From an uncultured Ruminococcus sp. (GTDB lineage: Bacteria > Bacillota > Clostridia > Oscillospirales > CAG-272): 17,660 nucleotides of DNA. The first letter of the stretch is position 1; each line of letters starts with the position of its first letter. A program made the position numbers and the translations under genes. Where the stretch lies: the NCBI GenBank assembly GCA_902778205.1, contig CACYWX010000027.1, positions 1 through 17,660 on the forward strand, given 5' to 3'. Shown here piece after piece: positions 8,106 to 15,460 of this stretch. The notes under the pieces were generated by a model. That model had not been told where the DNA came from and did no database searches. It saw nothing but the letters and a program-made list of their open reading frames with translations.

Positions 8106-9923
8106 ATGATCATCGACCACAGAAACGTCAGAATCACCGGCGGTTTTTGGAAAAAGAAGATGGATCTCAACCGCCGGGTCACCATGAACGCCGTCTACGA
8201 CCGGTTCCACGAGTCCGGACGGATCGACGCCTTCCGCTGTGACTGGAAGGAAGGAATGCCCAACCGGCCCCACATCTTCTGGGACTCCGACGTGGCGAAA
8301 TGGATGGAGGGCGCGGCGTACATCCTGGAGACGGACGACAATCCCGCCCTTGAGGAAAAGGTGGAGCAGCTCGTCGACTGGATCGAGGCCAACCAGCACG
8401 AGGACGGCTACTTCAACATCTACTACACGGTGGTGGAGCCCGACAAGCGCTGGACAGACCGCAACTGCCACGAGCTCTACTGCGCCGGGCACCTGATGGA
8501 GGCCGCCTGCGCCTACTACAACGCCACCGGCCGGGACCGCTTTCTGAACTGCATGAAGAAATACGCGGACTACATCGCGAAGGTCTTCATGGAGGAGCAC
8601 TCTGCCGCCTTCAGGACCCCCGGCCACGAGGAGATCGAGCTGGCTCTCTACAAGATGTACAAGACCACCGGGGAGGAGAAATACTTCGATCTGATGAAGT
8701 ACTTCCTGGAGACCCGGGGACAGCCGGACAACGACGAGGCACAGATCTTCCTGGCGGCCCACTACGCCCAGTCCCACGCCCCCATCCGGGATCAGCACGA
8801 GGCCTTCGGCCACTCCGTCCGGGCCATGTATCTCTACTCCGGCATGGCGGATCTGGCGAACGAGACCGGGGACGAAGCCCTCCTCACGGCCTGCCGGGAC
8901 CTCTTCGACGACACCACCCGCCGCAAGATGTACGTGACGGGCGGCATCGGGTCCACCAACATCGGCGAGGCCTTCACCATCCCCTACGATCTGCCCAACG
9001 CCCGGGCCTATACGGAGACCTGCGCCTCCATCGGCCTGATGTTCTTCGCCAACCGGATGTTCCGGGCGGACCCGGTGAAGAGCTCGAAATACGCCGACGT
9101 GGTGGAACTGGAGATGTACAACGGCGCCCTCTCCGGCCTCTCCCTGGACGGCGAGAAGTTCTTCTACGAGAATCCGCTTGAGATCAACCTGACGGAGCGG
9201 CACCGCATCACCGCCACCAACGACCGGGAGCACTTCCCCATCACGGAGCGGGTGCGGATCTTCGGATGCTCCTGCTGCCCGCCCAACCTGAACCGCCTGC
9301 TGCCCGCCCTGGGGGACTACTTCTGCGGCTGGGACGAGGCGGAGGGCGCGGTTTACGTCAACCAGTTCGGCCAGAGCGAATTCAGCCTGGGAGACGCCCA
9401 TGTGACGGTGGAGACGGACTATCCCCTGACCGGCCGGGTGCACGTGAAGGCCGATGTGCCGGTGTACATGCGGGTGCCGGGCTGGTGCCGCGGGAACTTC
9501 CGTGCCGACGCGCCCCACGTGACAGCAAACGGCTACGCGCGGTTCGACGCCGGGGAATTCACCATCGTCTATGAGATGAAGCCCGTGCTGATCAGCGCCA
9601 ACGTCAACGTGACGCCCAATCTCGGGAAGGCAGCCCTGAAGCGCGGTCCCGTGGTGTACTGCGCCGAGGGCGTGGACAACGGGGGCGACGTGCACAGCCT
9701 GTACTTCGACCGCTCGACGGTGCGGAACGCGGACGTGGAGTATTCGGACTTCTTCTCCGCTCCGGTGATCACCCTGCCGGGCTTCCGCATCCGGAACAGC
9801 AGCGACGATCTCTACGGCCCGCTGGACGAGGTCTACGAATTCGTGAAGATCCGCATGATCCCCTACGCCGCCTTCGCCAACCGCGGCGAGACGAATATGC
9901 TGGTCTGGATCAACGTGAGGTAA
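8106..9923 (+). CDS. Beta-L-arabinofuranosidase, glycoside hydrolase family 127
   Basis: Belongs to the family of Bifidobacterium longum HypBA1, which removes beta-L-arabinofuranose from the hydroxyproline-linked arabinan of plant extensins through an unusual zinc-bound cysteine nucleophile. The 605-residue protein keeps the site. Glu288 in GEAF is the likely acid/base. Glu304 and Cys306 in ETCASIG, with Cys390-Cys391 in GCSCCPPN, are the expected zinc ligands, Cys390 being the nucleophile. The Glu288-Glu304 spacing of 16 equals the Glu322-Glu338 spacing of HypBA1 as I recall it. The frame opens at 8076 inside the GH36 gene, but ATG 8106 follows GAGGAGG and begins MIIDHRNVRITGGFW, the usual start. 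No signal peptide, so cytoplasmic. It is 13 nt after the GH36 stop and surely co-transcribed. Family is secure; GH127 also includes other arabinose-related activities. Confidence 0.93.
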   Translation: MIIDHRNVRITGGFWKKKMDLNRRVTMNAVYDRFHESGRIDAFRCDWKEGMPNRPHIFWDSDVAKWMEGAAYILETDDNPALEEKVEQLVDWIEANQHEDGYFNIYYTVVEPDKRWTDRNCHELYCAGHLMEAACAYYNATGRDRFLNCMKKYADYIAKVFMEEHSAAFRTPGHEEIELALYKMYKTTGEEKYFDLMKYFLETRGQPDNDEAQIFLAAHYAQSHAPIRDQHEAFGHSVRAMYLYSGMADLANETGDEALLTACRDLFDDTTRRKMYVTGGIGSTNIGEAFTIPYDLPNARAYTETCASIGLMFFANRMFRADPVKSSKYADVVELEMYNGALSGLSLDGEKFFYENPLEINLTERHRITATNDREHFPITERVRIFGCSCCPPNLNRLLPALGDYFCGWDEAEGAVYVNQFGQSEFSLGDAHVTVETDYPLTGRVHVKADVPVYMRVPGWCRGNFRADAPHVTANGYARFDAGEFTIVYEMKPVLISANVNVTPNLGKAALKRGPVVYCAEGVDNGGDVHSLYFDRSTVRNADVEYSDFFSAPVITLPGFRIRNSSDDLYGPLDEVYEFVKIRMIPYAAFANRGETNMLVWINVR

Positions 9924-9944
9924 GGGAAAGTAACGCTGTAAAGC

Positions 9945-9966
9945 CGGTGCCTGACCGTCCGCACCG
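9945..9966. repeat. Inverted repeat CGGTGC/GCACCG
   Basis: A perfect 6-bp inverted repeat (9945-9950 and 9961-9966) with a 10-nt loop, 22 nt after the GH127 stop. No T-run follows. It is the first of three inverted repeats in the 198-nt gap before the GH38 gene; the second is a short CCCTT/AAGGG around 10000-10012. Confidence 0.5.
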
Positions 9967-10020
9967 AACGGAAAACAGAAGGTTCTGTTCATGCCCAACC
10001 CCTTTGAAAGGGAGGGCCCG

Positions 10021-10058
10021 GGGAGGGGAAACTTTCCGCAGAAAGTGTCCCCTCTTTT
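10021..10058 (+). terminator. Terminator-like hairpin between GH127 and GH38 genes
   Basis: GAGGGGA (10023-10029) pairs with TCCCCTC (10048-10054). One mismatch inward, ACTTTC (10031-10036) pairs with GAAAGT (10041-10046) around a CGCA loop. TTTT follows directly (10055-10058), then CC and a run of A. The stem is very stable but the T-tract is short, so it may be a terminator, an mRNA-stabilising element, or one copy of a dispersed palindromic repeat. Confidence 0.6.
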
Positions 10059-10121
10059 CCAAAAAAACACCTTTCCGCCCATACCATACGCTCACTTAAC
10101 CATTTTCAGAAAGGAGATCCC

Positions 10122-12980
10122 ATGCCAAACCTGTATGAACGCTATGCCGCGGTGAAAAAGCAGATCGGCGGCAACCGGGAGCAGTTCGGATACGAGGAGA
10201 CCTTCGGCATGCCCCGGGAGGAGCAGATGCACGTCACGCCTCCCGCCCGGTATCTGGTGCGGATCCTCTCCGAAACCGAATTCGCCATCCGGCTTTCGGA
10301 ATCCCTGGACGGGAAATATGACGAGAACGTGGGAGAAGCCCTCTCCGTCCTGGAGAACGCGCTGACGGAGGACGGAGCCGTGACGAAGGGAACCGCGGCC
10401 CGCGCGGAGGAGCTTCTCATGCCCCTCTCCACCGACGCCAAGGAATACAAGCTGATCCTGGCGGGCCACGCCCACATCGACATGAACTGGATGTGGTCCT
10501 GGCCGGAGACCGTCGCCGCCACCATCGCCACCTTCACCACCATGCTGAACATCATGGACGAGTACCCGGACTTCTGCTTCAGCCAGTCCCAGACCTCCGT
10601 CTATCAGATCGTGGACGAATACGCGCCCCAGCTGAAGGAGAGAATGCTGGAGCGGATCCGGGAGGGGAGATGGGAAATCACCTCCTCCGCCTGGGTGGAG
10701 ACCGACAAGAACATGCCGAACACCGAATCCCTCCTCCGCCACATCGGGTACTCGAAGAAGTATCTGAAGGAGAACTGGGGGATCGATCCGGATTCCCTGG
10801 AGATCGACTTCTCCCCGGACACCTTCGGCCACTCCGCCAACCTGCCGGAGCTGGACGGCTTCGGCGGCGTGAAGTACTACTACCACTGCCGGGGCCTGAA
10901 CGGGGACAACGCGCTTTACCGCTGGCGGGCCCCCTCCGGGAAGGAAATGATCGTCTACCGGGAGCAGTACTGGTACAACAGCGGTATCACCCCGAAGCCG
11001 GCCATGGGCCTGATCGACGTCTCGAAGCTGTCCGGCGGGCTGAAGACCGGGCTGGTGGTCTACGGCGTGGGCGATCACGGCGGCGGACCCACCAGACGCG
11101 ACGTGGAGCGCGGGCTTGAAATGATGGGATGGCCGGTGTTCCCCACGATCAGATTCGGCACCTTCCGTGAGTTCTTCCACGAAGCGGAAGCCGTCCGGGA
11201 CAAGCTGCCCCTCGTCGATCACGAGCTGAACCACATCTTCATGGGCTGCTACACCACCCAGAGCCGGATCAAGAGGGGCAACCGGCGGTGCGAGAACGCC
11301 CTGTCCGAGGCCGAAACCGTCAGCGCCCTCGCCATGCTGGGAGCCGGAAGGGAGCCGAATCCCTCCGCCCTCGAACGGGCCTGGCAGAAGGTGCTCTTCA
11401 CCCACTTCCACGACATCCTCACCGGCTCCTGCGTGCAGGACAGCCGCGAGCACGCCATGGGCCTGTATCAGGACGCGCTGGCGGCGGCCAACTCCGAGAC
11501 CTCCTTTGCCCTGAACGCCCTGACCGCCGCCGTGGACACCTCCGCCATCGAGGTTCAGCCCGATCCCGCCTCCCAGAGCGAGGGAGCCGGCGCGGGCTAC
11601 AACATCGAGCGGTTCAGCGGACGGGCCGTGGACGAGCGCGGAGGCGGCCTGACCCGGATCTGGACCGTATACAACTCCACGAACGCCGACCGCTCCGAGC
11701 CCGTGGAGATCACCGTCTGGGACTGGACCGGGGACATGCGGTATCTGAAGGTGACGGACGCGGCGGGCAGTCCCCTGGAATTCCAGAAGCTGGACGGCTC
11801 TCTCCAGCAGTACTGGGACCACAAGTATTTCCGCTTCCTGGTTCAGCTGACCGTTCCCGCGCTGTCCTACGCGACGGTCGTGCTGTCCCAGGCGGAGATG
11901 GGGACGTATCCCGTGTACCGCCAGCCCTCCTTCCGCACGTCTCCGGACGACCGGAACAAGGTGCTCGAGAACGATCTGGTCCGGGCGGAATTCGACTACG
12001 CCACGGGCGAACTGATCTCCTTCATCGAAAAGGAAACCGGGCGGGAGCTGCTTGCGGAAGGAAAGCGGGCGACGGTCGTTCTCATCGACACCAACCGCCA
12101 CAACTCCAACGCCTGGAACATCGGAACGCACCTCGAGACCGTCCCGCTCACCGGCGTCACCGACATCCGCACTACGGCGGGCGGTCCCCTGCGTCAGGGC
12201 TTCTCCTTCGAGGCAAAGATCCGCTCCTCCACGGTCCGGGTGGAATACACCCTCGACAAGGGAGCGAAGACCCTGCGCGTCTCGATTCACGCGGACTGGT
12301 CGGAGACCGGCGGCGAAAAGGTCCCCGTGCTGGCCTATCTCTTCCCGTCCTCCGCTGAAACGGACCGCTTTGCCTACAACGTCCCGGGCGGCGTACAGAT
12401 CCGTCCCGCGGCTCACGGCGACCGCCCCGGCCTGTCCTACATCGCGGCTCAGACGGACGGCGGCGCGGACAAAATCGGCATCGTGACGGATTCCAAATAC
12501 GGCTTCCGCGGCACCTCGGACGACGGACGCGCCACCCTCTGCTCCACCCTCATCAACTCCGCCACCAGCCCCGATCCCTATCCGGAGCGCGGCATCCATG
12601 ACATCTGCCTGAACGTCGGACTCCTGCCGGCCTGCCCGGTGAAGCGCGAATACGCGGCGTCGGCCATGAACCGGCCCATGACGGCGGTCTCCACCGGACG
12701 CCACGGCGGGATTCTCCCGACGGCCGGGACCCTGCTCAGGGCCTCCGCCGACACGGGCGTGCTCTCCGCCGTCATCGCGGACGGGAACACCCTGACGGCG
12801 CGGTTCTACTCGGTGTCGGACGACTCCGGCCTCATGACCCTCGACGCGGGCGTGCCCGTGAAGGAGGCCTGCCTGACCGATCTCACCGGCCGGAAAACCG
12901 GCGCGTGCACCGTCGAGGGAACGAAGATCACGGCTCCTCTCGCGCCCCATGCCGCCGCCCAGATCACGGCGGTTCTGTAA
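10122..12980 (+). CDS. Alpha-mannosidase, glycoside hydrolase family 38
   Basis: Zinc-dependent retaining exo-alpha-mannosidase. The 952 residues show an N-terminal helical part and then the GH38 catalytic domain. GHAHIDMNW has His118 and Asp120 as zinc ligands, DFSPDTFGHS has Asp233 as nucleophile and ligand, and THFHDILTGS has His430-Asp431, His430 being the fourth ligand. The C-terminal half (about 500-952) is the usual beta-sandwich region. AAAGGAG precedes the ATG by a few bases and the start matches the family. No signal peptide, so it acts on imported mannosides; bacterial relatives cleave alpha-1,2, -1,3 or -1,6 links of N-glycans or mannans. I see no convincing promoter in the 67 nt between the upstream hairpin and the gene, so read-through from GH36-GH127 is possible. 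A strong terminator follows. Family secure, linkage unknown. Confidence 0.95.
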   Translation: MPNLYERYAAVKKQIGGNREQFGYEETFGMPREEQMHVTPPARYLVRILSETEFAIRLSESLDGKYDENVGEALSVLENALTEDGAVTKGTAARAEELLMPLSTDAKEYKLILAGHAHIDMNWMWSWPETVAATIATFTTMLNIMDEYPDFCFSQSQTSVYQIVDEYAPQLKERMLERIREGRWEITSSAWVETDKNMPNTESLLRHIGYSKKYLKENWGIDPDSLEIDFSPDTFGHSANLPELDGFGGVKYYYHCRGLNGDNALYRWRAPSGKEMIVYREQYWYNSGITPKPAMGLIDVSKLSGGLKTGLVVYGVGDHGGGPTRRDVERGLEMMGWPVFPTIRFGTFREFFHEAEAVRDKLPLVDHELNHIFMGCYTTQSRIKRGNRRCENALSEAETVSALAMLGAGREPNPSALERAWQKVLFTHFHDILTGSCVQDSREHAMGLYQDALAAANSETSFALNALTAAVDTSAIEVQPDPASQSEGAGAGYNIERFSGRAVDERGGGLTRIWTVYNSTNADRSEPVEITVWDWTGDMRYLKVTDAAGSPLEFQKLDGSLQQYWDHKYFRFLVQLTVPALSYATVVLSQAEMGTYPVYRQPSFRTSPDDRNKVLENDLVRAEFDYATGELISFIEKETGRELLAEGKRATVVLIDTNRHNSNAWNIGTHLETVPLTGVTDIRTTAGGPLRQGFSFEAKIRSSTVRVEYTLDKGAKTLRVSIHADWSETGGEKVPVLAYLFPSSAETDRFAYNVPGGVQIRPAAHGDRPGLSYIAAQTDGGADKIGIVTDSKYGFRGTSDDGRATLCSTLINSATSPDPYPERGIHDICLNVGLLPACPVKREYAASAMNRPMTAVSTGRHGGILPTAGTLLRASADTGVLSAVIADGNTLTARFYSVSDDSGLMTLDAGVPVKEACLTDLTGRKTGACTVEGTKITAPLAPHAAAQITAVL

Positions 12981-12992
12981 GCCTCATCCTCC

Positions 12993-13024
12993 AAAACCGC
13001 GGAGATAAGCTCCGCGGTTTTTTT
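12993..13024 (+). terminator. Strong intrinsic terminator after GH38 gene
   Basis: A perfect 12-bp stem (AAAACCGCGGAG at 12993-13004, CTCCGCGGTTTT at 13010-13021) with a 5-nt loop, ending in a T-run to 13024. It starts 13 nt after the GH38 stop and separates the glycosidase genes from the ROK kinase promoter. Confidence 0.93.
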
Positions 13025-13045
13025 GTGGGAATTCACGGATTTCTG

Positions 13046-13075
13046 TTGACAAAGGCGGGGCGTTTCCTATATAAT
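13046..13075 (+). promoter_or_regulatory. Sigma-A-type promoter of the ROK kinase gene
   Basis: TTGACA (13046-13051) and TATAAT (13070-13075) are separated by 18 nt. Transcription should begin near 13082, about 50 nt before the ATG. The kinase is therefore expressed independently of the glycosidases. Confidence 0.88.
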
Positions 13076-13131
13076 AAGAAAAAATGCGCGGGGAGACCCG
13101 GGCGAGTTCACAAAAAAAGGCAGGTATCATT

Positions 13132-14094
13132 ATGGTTTACATCGGCGTTGACCTCGGCGGCACCAACATTGCCATCGGTATTGTGAATGAGAAGTTCGAG
13201 ATCATCAAAAAGGGCTCCACGCCCACGCTTCCGGACCGGGGCGGCGACGCCATCATCGCGGACATGGCGGCTCTCTCCCGCAAGCTGCTGGCGGAATGCG
13301 GCCTGACCCTGGACGACGTGGCGTATGCCGGTGTGGCGACTCCCGGTACCGCCAACAGCGAGACGGGCTACGTGGAATACTCCAACAACATCCCCTTCCT
13401 GCACTATCCCATGGCGGACAAGCTCTCCGCGCTTCTGGACGGCAAGCCGGTCCACATCGAGAACGACGCCAACGCGGCGGCCAAGGCGGAAGCGGTGGCG
13501 GGCGTTGCGGCGGGCGTTCCCTTCTCCGTCATGATCACCCTGGGCACGGGCCTCGGCGGCGGCATCATCATCGACAACAAGGTCTACTCCGGCTTCAACT
13601 TCGCGGGCGCTGAGCTGGGCCATACGGTGATCCAGACCGGCGGACGTCCCTGCACCTGCGGACGGAAGGGCTGCTGGGAGGCCTACTCCTCCGCCACGGG
13701 CCTGGTCAACATCACGAAGGACCGCCTGAAGGATGCCCGGGAGGCCGGACGGAAGACCATCATGGAAGACATGATCGGCGGCGACCTGTCGAAGGTGTCC
13801 GCGCGGACCGCTTTCTCCGCCATGAAGCAGGGCGACGAGGTGGCGGCCGAGGTGGTGGACGAATACATCACCTATCTGGCGGTGGGCGTTGCCAACATCA
13901 TCAACATCTTCCAGCCCAACGTCCTCTCCATCGGCGGCGGCATCTGCAACGAGGGCGAATACCTGACCAAGCCCCTTCTCGAGAAGGTCTGGAAGGAGAC
14001 CTACTCCCGGGAGGGCACCCCGAGGACCGACATCAAGATCGCCAAGCTGGGCAACGACGCGGGCATTATCGGAGCCGCGGTGCTGGCGCAGTAA
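13132..14094 (+). CDS. ROK-family sugar kinase, glucokinase-like
   Basis: Phosphorylates a free hexose, most likely glucose, with ATP in the cytoplasm. The 320-residue protein has the phosphate-binding GVDLGGTNIAIG at its start (5-16), the catalytic ENDANAAA with Asp112 as base, LGTGLGGGIIID (137-148), and ELGH (161-164). The zinc cluster is CTCGRKGCWEAY, with Cys174, Cys176, Cys181 and His164 as ligands. The frame opens at 13084, but that extension starts next to the promoter; ATG 13132 has an AGG-containing site 7 nt upstream and gives the family N-terminus. ROK members here include glucokinases, mannokinases, fructokinases and N-acetylhexosamine kinases; the layout is that of clostridial glucokinase, but specificity for mannose or galactose released by its neighbours cannot be excluded. 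The class is secure. Confidence 0.93.
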   Translation: MVYIGVDLGGTNIAIGIVNEKFEIIKKGSTPTLPDRGGDAIIADMAALSRKLLAECGLTLDDVAYAGVATPGTANSETGYVEYSNNIPFLHYPMADKLSALLDGKPVHIENDANAAAKAEAVAGVAAGVPFSVMITLGTGLGGGIIIDNKVYSGFNFAGAELGHTVIQTGGRPCTCGRKGCWEAYSSATGLVNITKDRLKDAREAGRKTIMEDMIGGDLSKVSARTAFSAMKQGDEVAAEVVDEYITYLAVGVANIINIFQPNVLSIGGGICNEGEYLTKPLLEKVWKETYSREGTPRTDIKIAKLGNDAGIIGAAVLAQ

Positions 14095-14114
14095 AGCGAT
14101 CTCATCTTCGGGTT

Positions 14115-14163
14115 CCCGCGCTGTCCGGGGCGGCGTTTCCAAAGCCTGCCGACGGAGCGCGGG
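14115..14163 (+). other. Large hairpin between ROK kinase and PHP gene
   Basis: CCCGCGCT (14115-14122) pairs perfectly with AGCGCGGG (14156-14163), and the interior can pair further (GGC/GCC around a GTTTCCAAA loop). No T-run follows, so it is not an intrinsic terminator. It ends just before the ribosome site of the PHP gene and could protect the upstream message or tune translation. Confidence 0.5.
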
Positions 14164-14178
14164 AGCAAAGGAGCAGAC

Positions 14179-15348
14179 ATGACGCATCCCGAACGAAAAG
14201 CCGCGAAGCGGTTCGACATGCCCGGAAGAGCCGCCGCCTTCACGGATCTGGTCTATTCCGGGACGGAGGGCTCGTGGGAGAAGATCCGCGCGGATCAGAA
14301 AAGCCGCCTGCCGGAGCCTCCCCGGTATCGGCTCTATTTCGGTGAGCTGCACGGGCATTCAGATCTCTCCGACGGGGGAGTCCCCATCGACGATTACTTC
14401 AAACGGCTCCGCGATCTGGCAGGGATGGACTTCTGCGCCCTGTCCGACCACGATCACGGAGGCGTGGGCAGACCGGAGCTCTGGAATGCCGGGAAATGGG
14501 AGCTAACAAAGGAGAAGGTGCGGGAGTACTACGAGCCCGGGGAATTCACCACCCTCTTGGCGTACGAGCGGGATTCCTACCCCTTTTACAATAATCTGGT
14601 GGTATACTACCGAGGGGACGACGGAGAGCTGCTCCGCGGCGTCCGGGACGGTGAGCTCACCCGGGAGGAGCTGCGCCGCTGGCTGAGCCGGGACGATCTG
14701 ATCCTCGTGCCCCACGACACGAACATCCTGTCCTCCGGGGCGGATTTTCTGGCCATGGAGCCGGAGGACATGACGCCCCTCATTCAGGTCTACGGCCGGG
14801 CCAGCAGCTGCGCGGAATACATGGGCGATCCGCTGGCGGGGATGCTGGGCGACGACTGCGAGGGAGGCCACTGGCAGGACGCCCTGAAGCGCGGGATCCG
14901 GATGGGCTGCATCGCCTGCTCGGATGACCACGGCGGCAACGGCGGCATGTCGACCGGTCCGTTTCCGTATGGCTGTCCCGGCATCACCGGCGTCTGGGCG
15001 GAGGCGAACACCCGCGAGGCCGTTTTCGACGCCCTGAAGGCCCGCCGGTGCTACGGCTTCATGGGCGGGAAAATCGCGGTGGATTTCCGGGTCAGCGGGC
15101 ATTACATGGGCGAGGAGATCACGCTCTCGTCCGATCCCGAGCTCTATTACCGGATCGACGCGGACGCGCCCGTGGCCTCCGTCACCGTGGTGAAGAACTG
15201 CCGGGACTATCTCGTCCTGCGGAAGAAGGCGGAACAGCTGGTGTACGACTACCGGCAGGAGCAGGAAACCGACTGCTACTACCTCCGCGTCATCCTCGAG
15301 GACGGCCGTCGGGCATGGACCTCCCCCGTCTGGGTCAGCCGGACGTAA
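14179..15348 (+). CDS. PHP-domain metal-dependent hydrolase of unknown substrate
   Basis: The 389-residue protein has the metal-site motifs of the PHP (polymerase and histidinol phosphatase) fold: ELHGHSDLSDG with His58 and His60, SDHDH with Asp90-His93, VPHDTN with His179, and SDDHG with Asp249-His251. PHP enzymes hydrolyse phosphoesters or, in CehA/McbA-like relatives, other ester bonds, using two or three metal ions. The long version seen here, with a C-terminal beta-rich part (about 300-389) and a roughly 55-residue N-terminal lead, resembles those uncharacterised relatives more than histidinol phosphatase. Start: AAAGGAG sits 6 nt before the ATG. No signal peptide. It lies 84 nt behind the ROK kinase with no promoter or terminator seen between, so the two are probably co-transcribed, which suggests a carbohydrate-linked substrate. 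Fold is secure; reaction is not. Confidence 0.82.
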   Translation: MTHPERKAAKRFDMPGRAAAFTDLVYSGTEGSWEKIRADQKSRLPEPPRYRLYFGELHGHSDLSDGGVPIDDYFKRLRDLAGMDFCALSDHDHGGVGRPELWNAGKWELTKEKVREYYEPGEFTTLLAYERDSYPFYNNLVVYYRGDDGELLRGVRDGELTREELRRWLSRDDLILVPHDTNILSSGADFLAMEPEDMTPLIQVYGRASSCAEYMGDPLAGMLGDDCEGGHWQDALKRGIRMGCIACSDDHGGNGGMSTGPFPYGCPGITGVWAEANTREAVFDALKARRCYGFMGGKIAVDFRVSGHYMGEEITLSSDPELYYRIDADAPVASVTVVKNCRDYLVLRKKAEQLVYDYRQEQETDCYYLRVILEDGRRAWTSPVWVSRT

Positions 15349-15395
15349 GGGATACGCCGCTTCTTCCGGATCCGTCGGTCCCTTCCGAACGCATC

Positions 15396-15435
15396 AAAAA
15401 ACAGGCTTACCGTATCGGCGGCAGGCCTGTTTTTT
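15396..15435. terminator. Bidirectional intrinsic terminator
   Basis: AAAAAACAGGC (15396-15406) pairs with GCCTGTTTTTT (15425-15435). Each strand therefore has a stem ending in six T. It sits between the convergent PHP gene (+) and serine hydrolase gene (-) and can serve both. Confidence 0.9.
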
Positions 15436-15460
15436 CATTTGCGTGCCAAACGCTTCCGGC

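Noticed and set aside
9924..10121. Small gene in the GH127-GH38 gap
   Set aside because: The only frame there, on the minus strand at 9910-10095, runs through the hairpins, has no ribosome site and no recognisable protein character.
10092..12950. 952-codon open frame on the minus strand across the GH38 gene
   Set aside because: It mirrors the real gene in a GC-rich region where stop codons are rare on the opposite strand. It has no ribosome site, and the composition (many Gly, Val, His, Arg, Leu) and absence of any motif mark it as a shadow. The same holds for the long minus frames over GH36 (5846-8185) and GH127 (8079-10082), and for the plus frame over rny (4004-5554).
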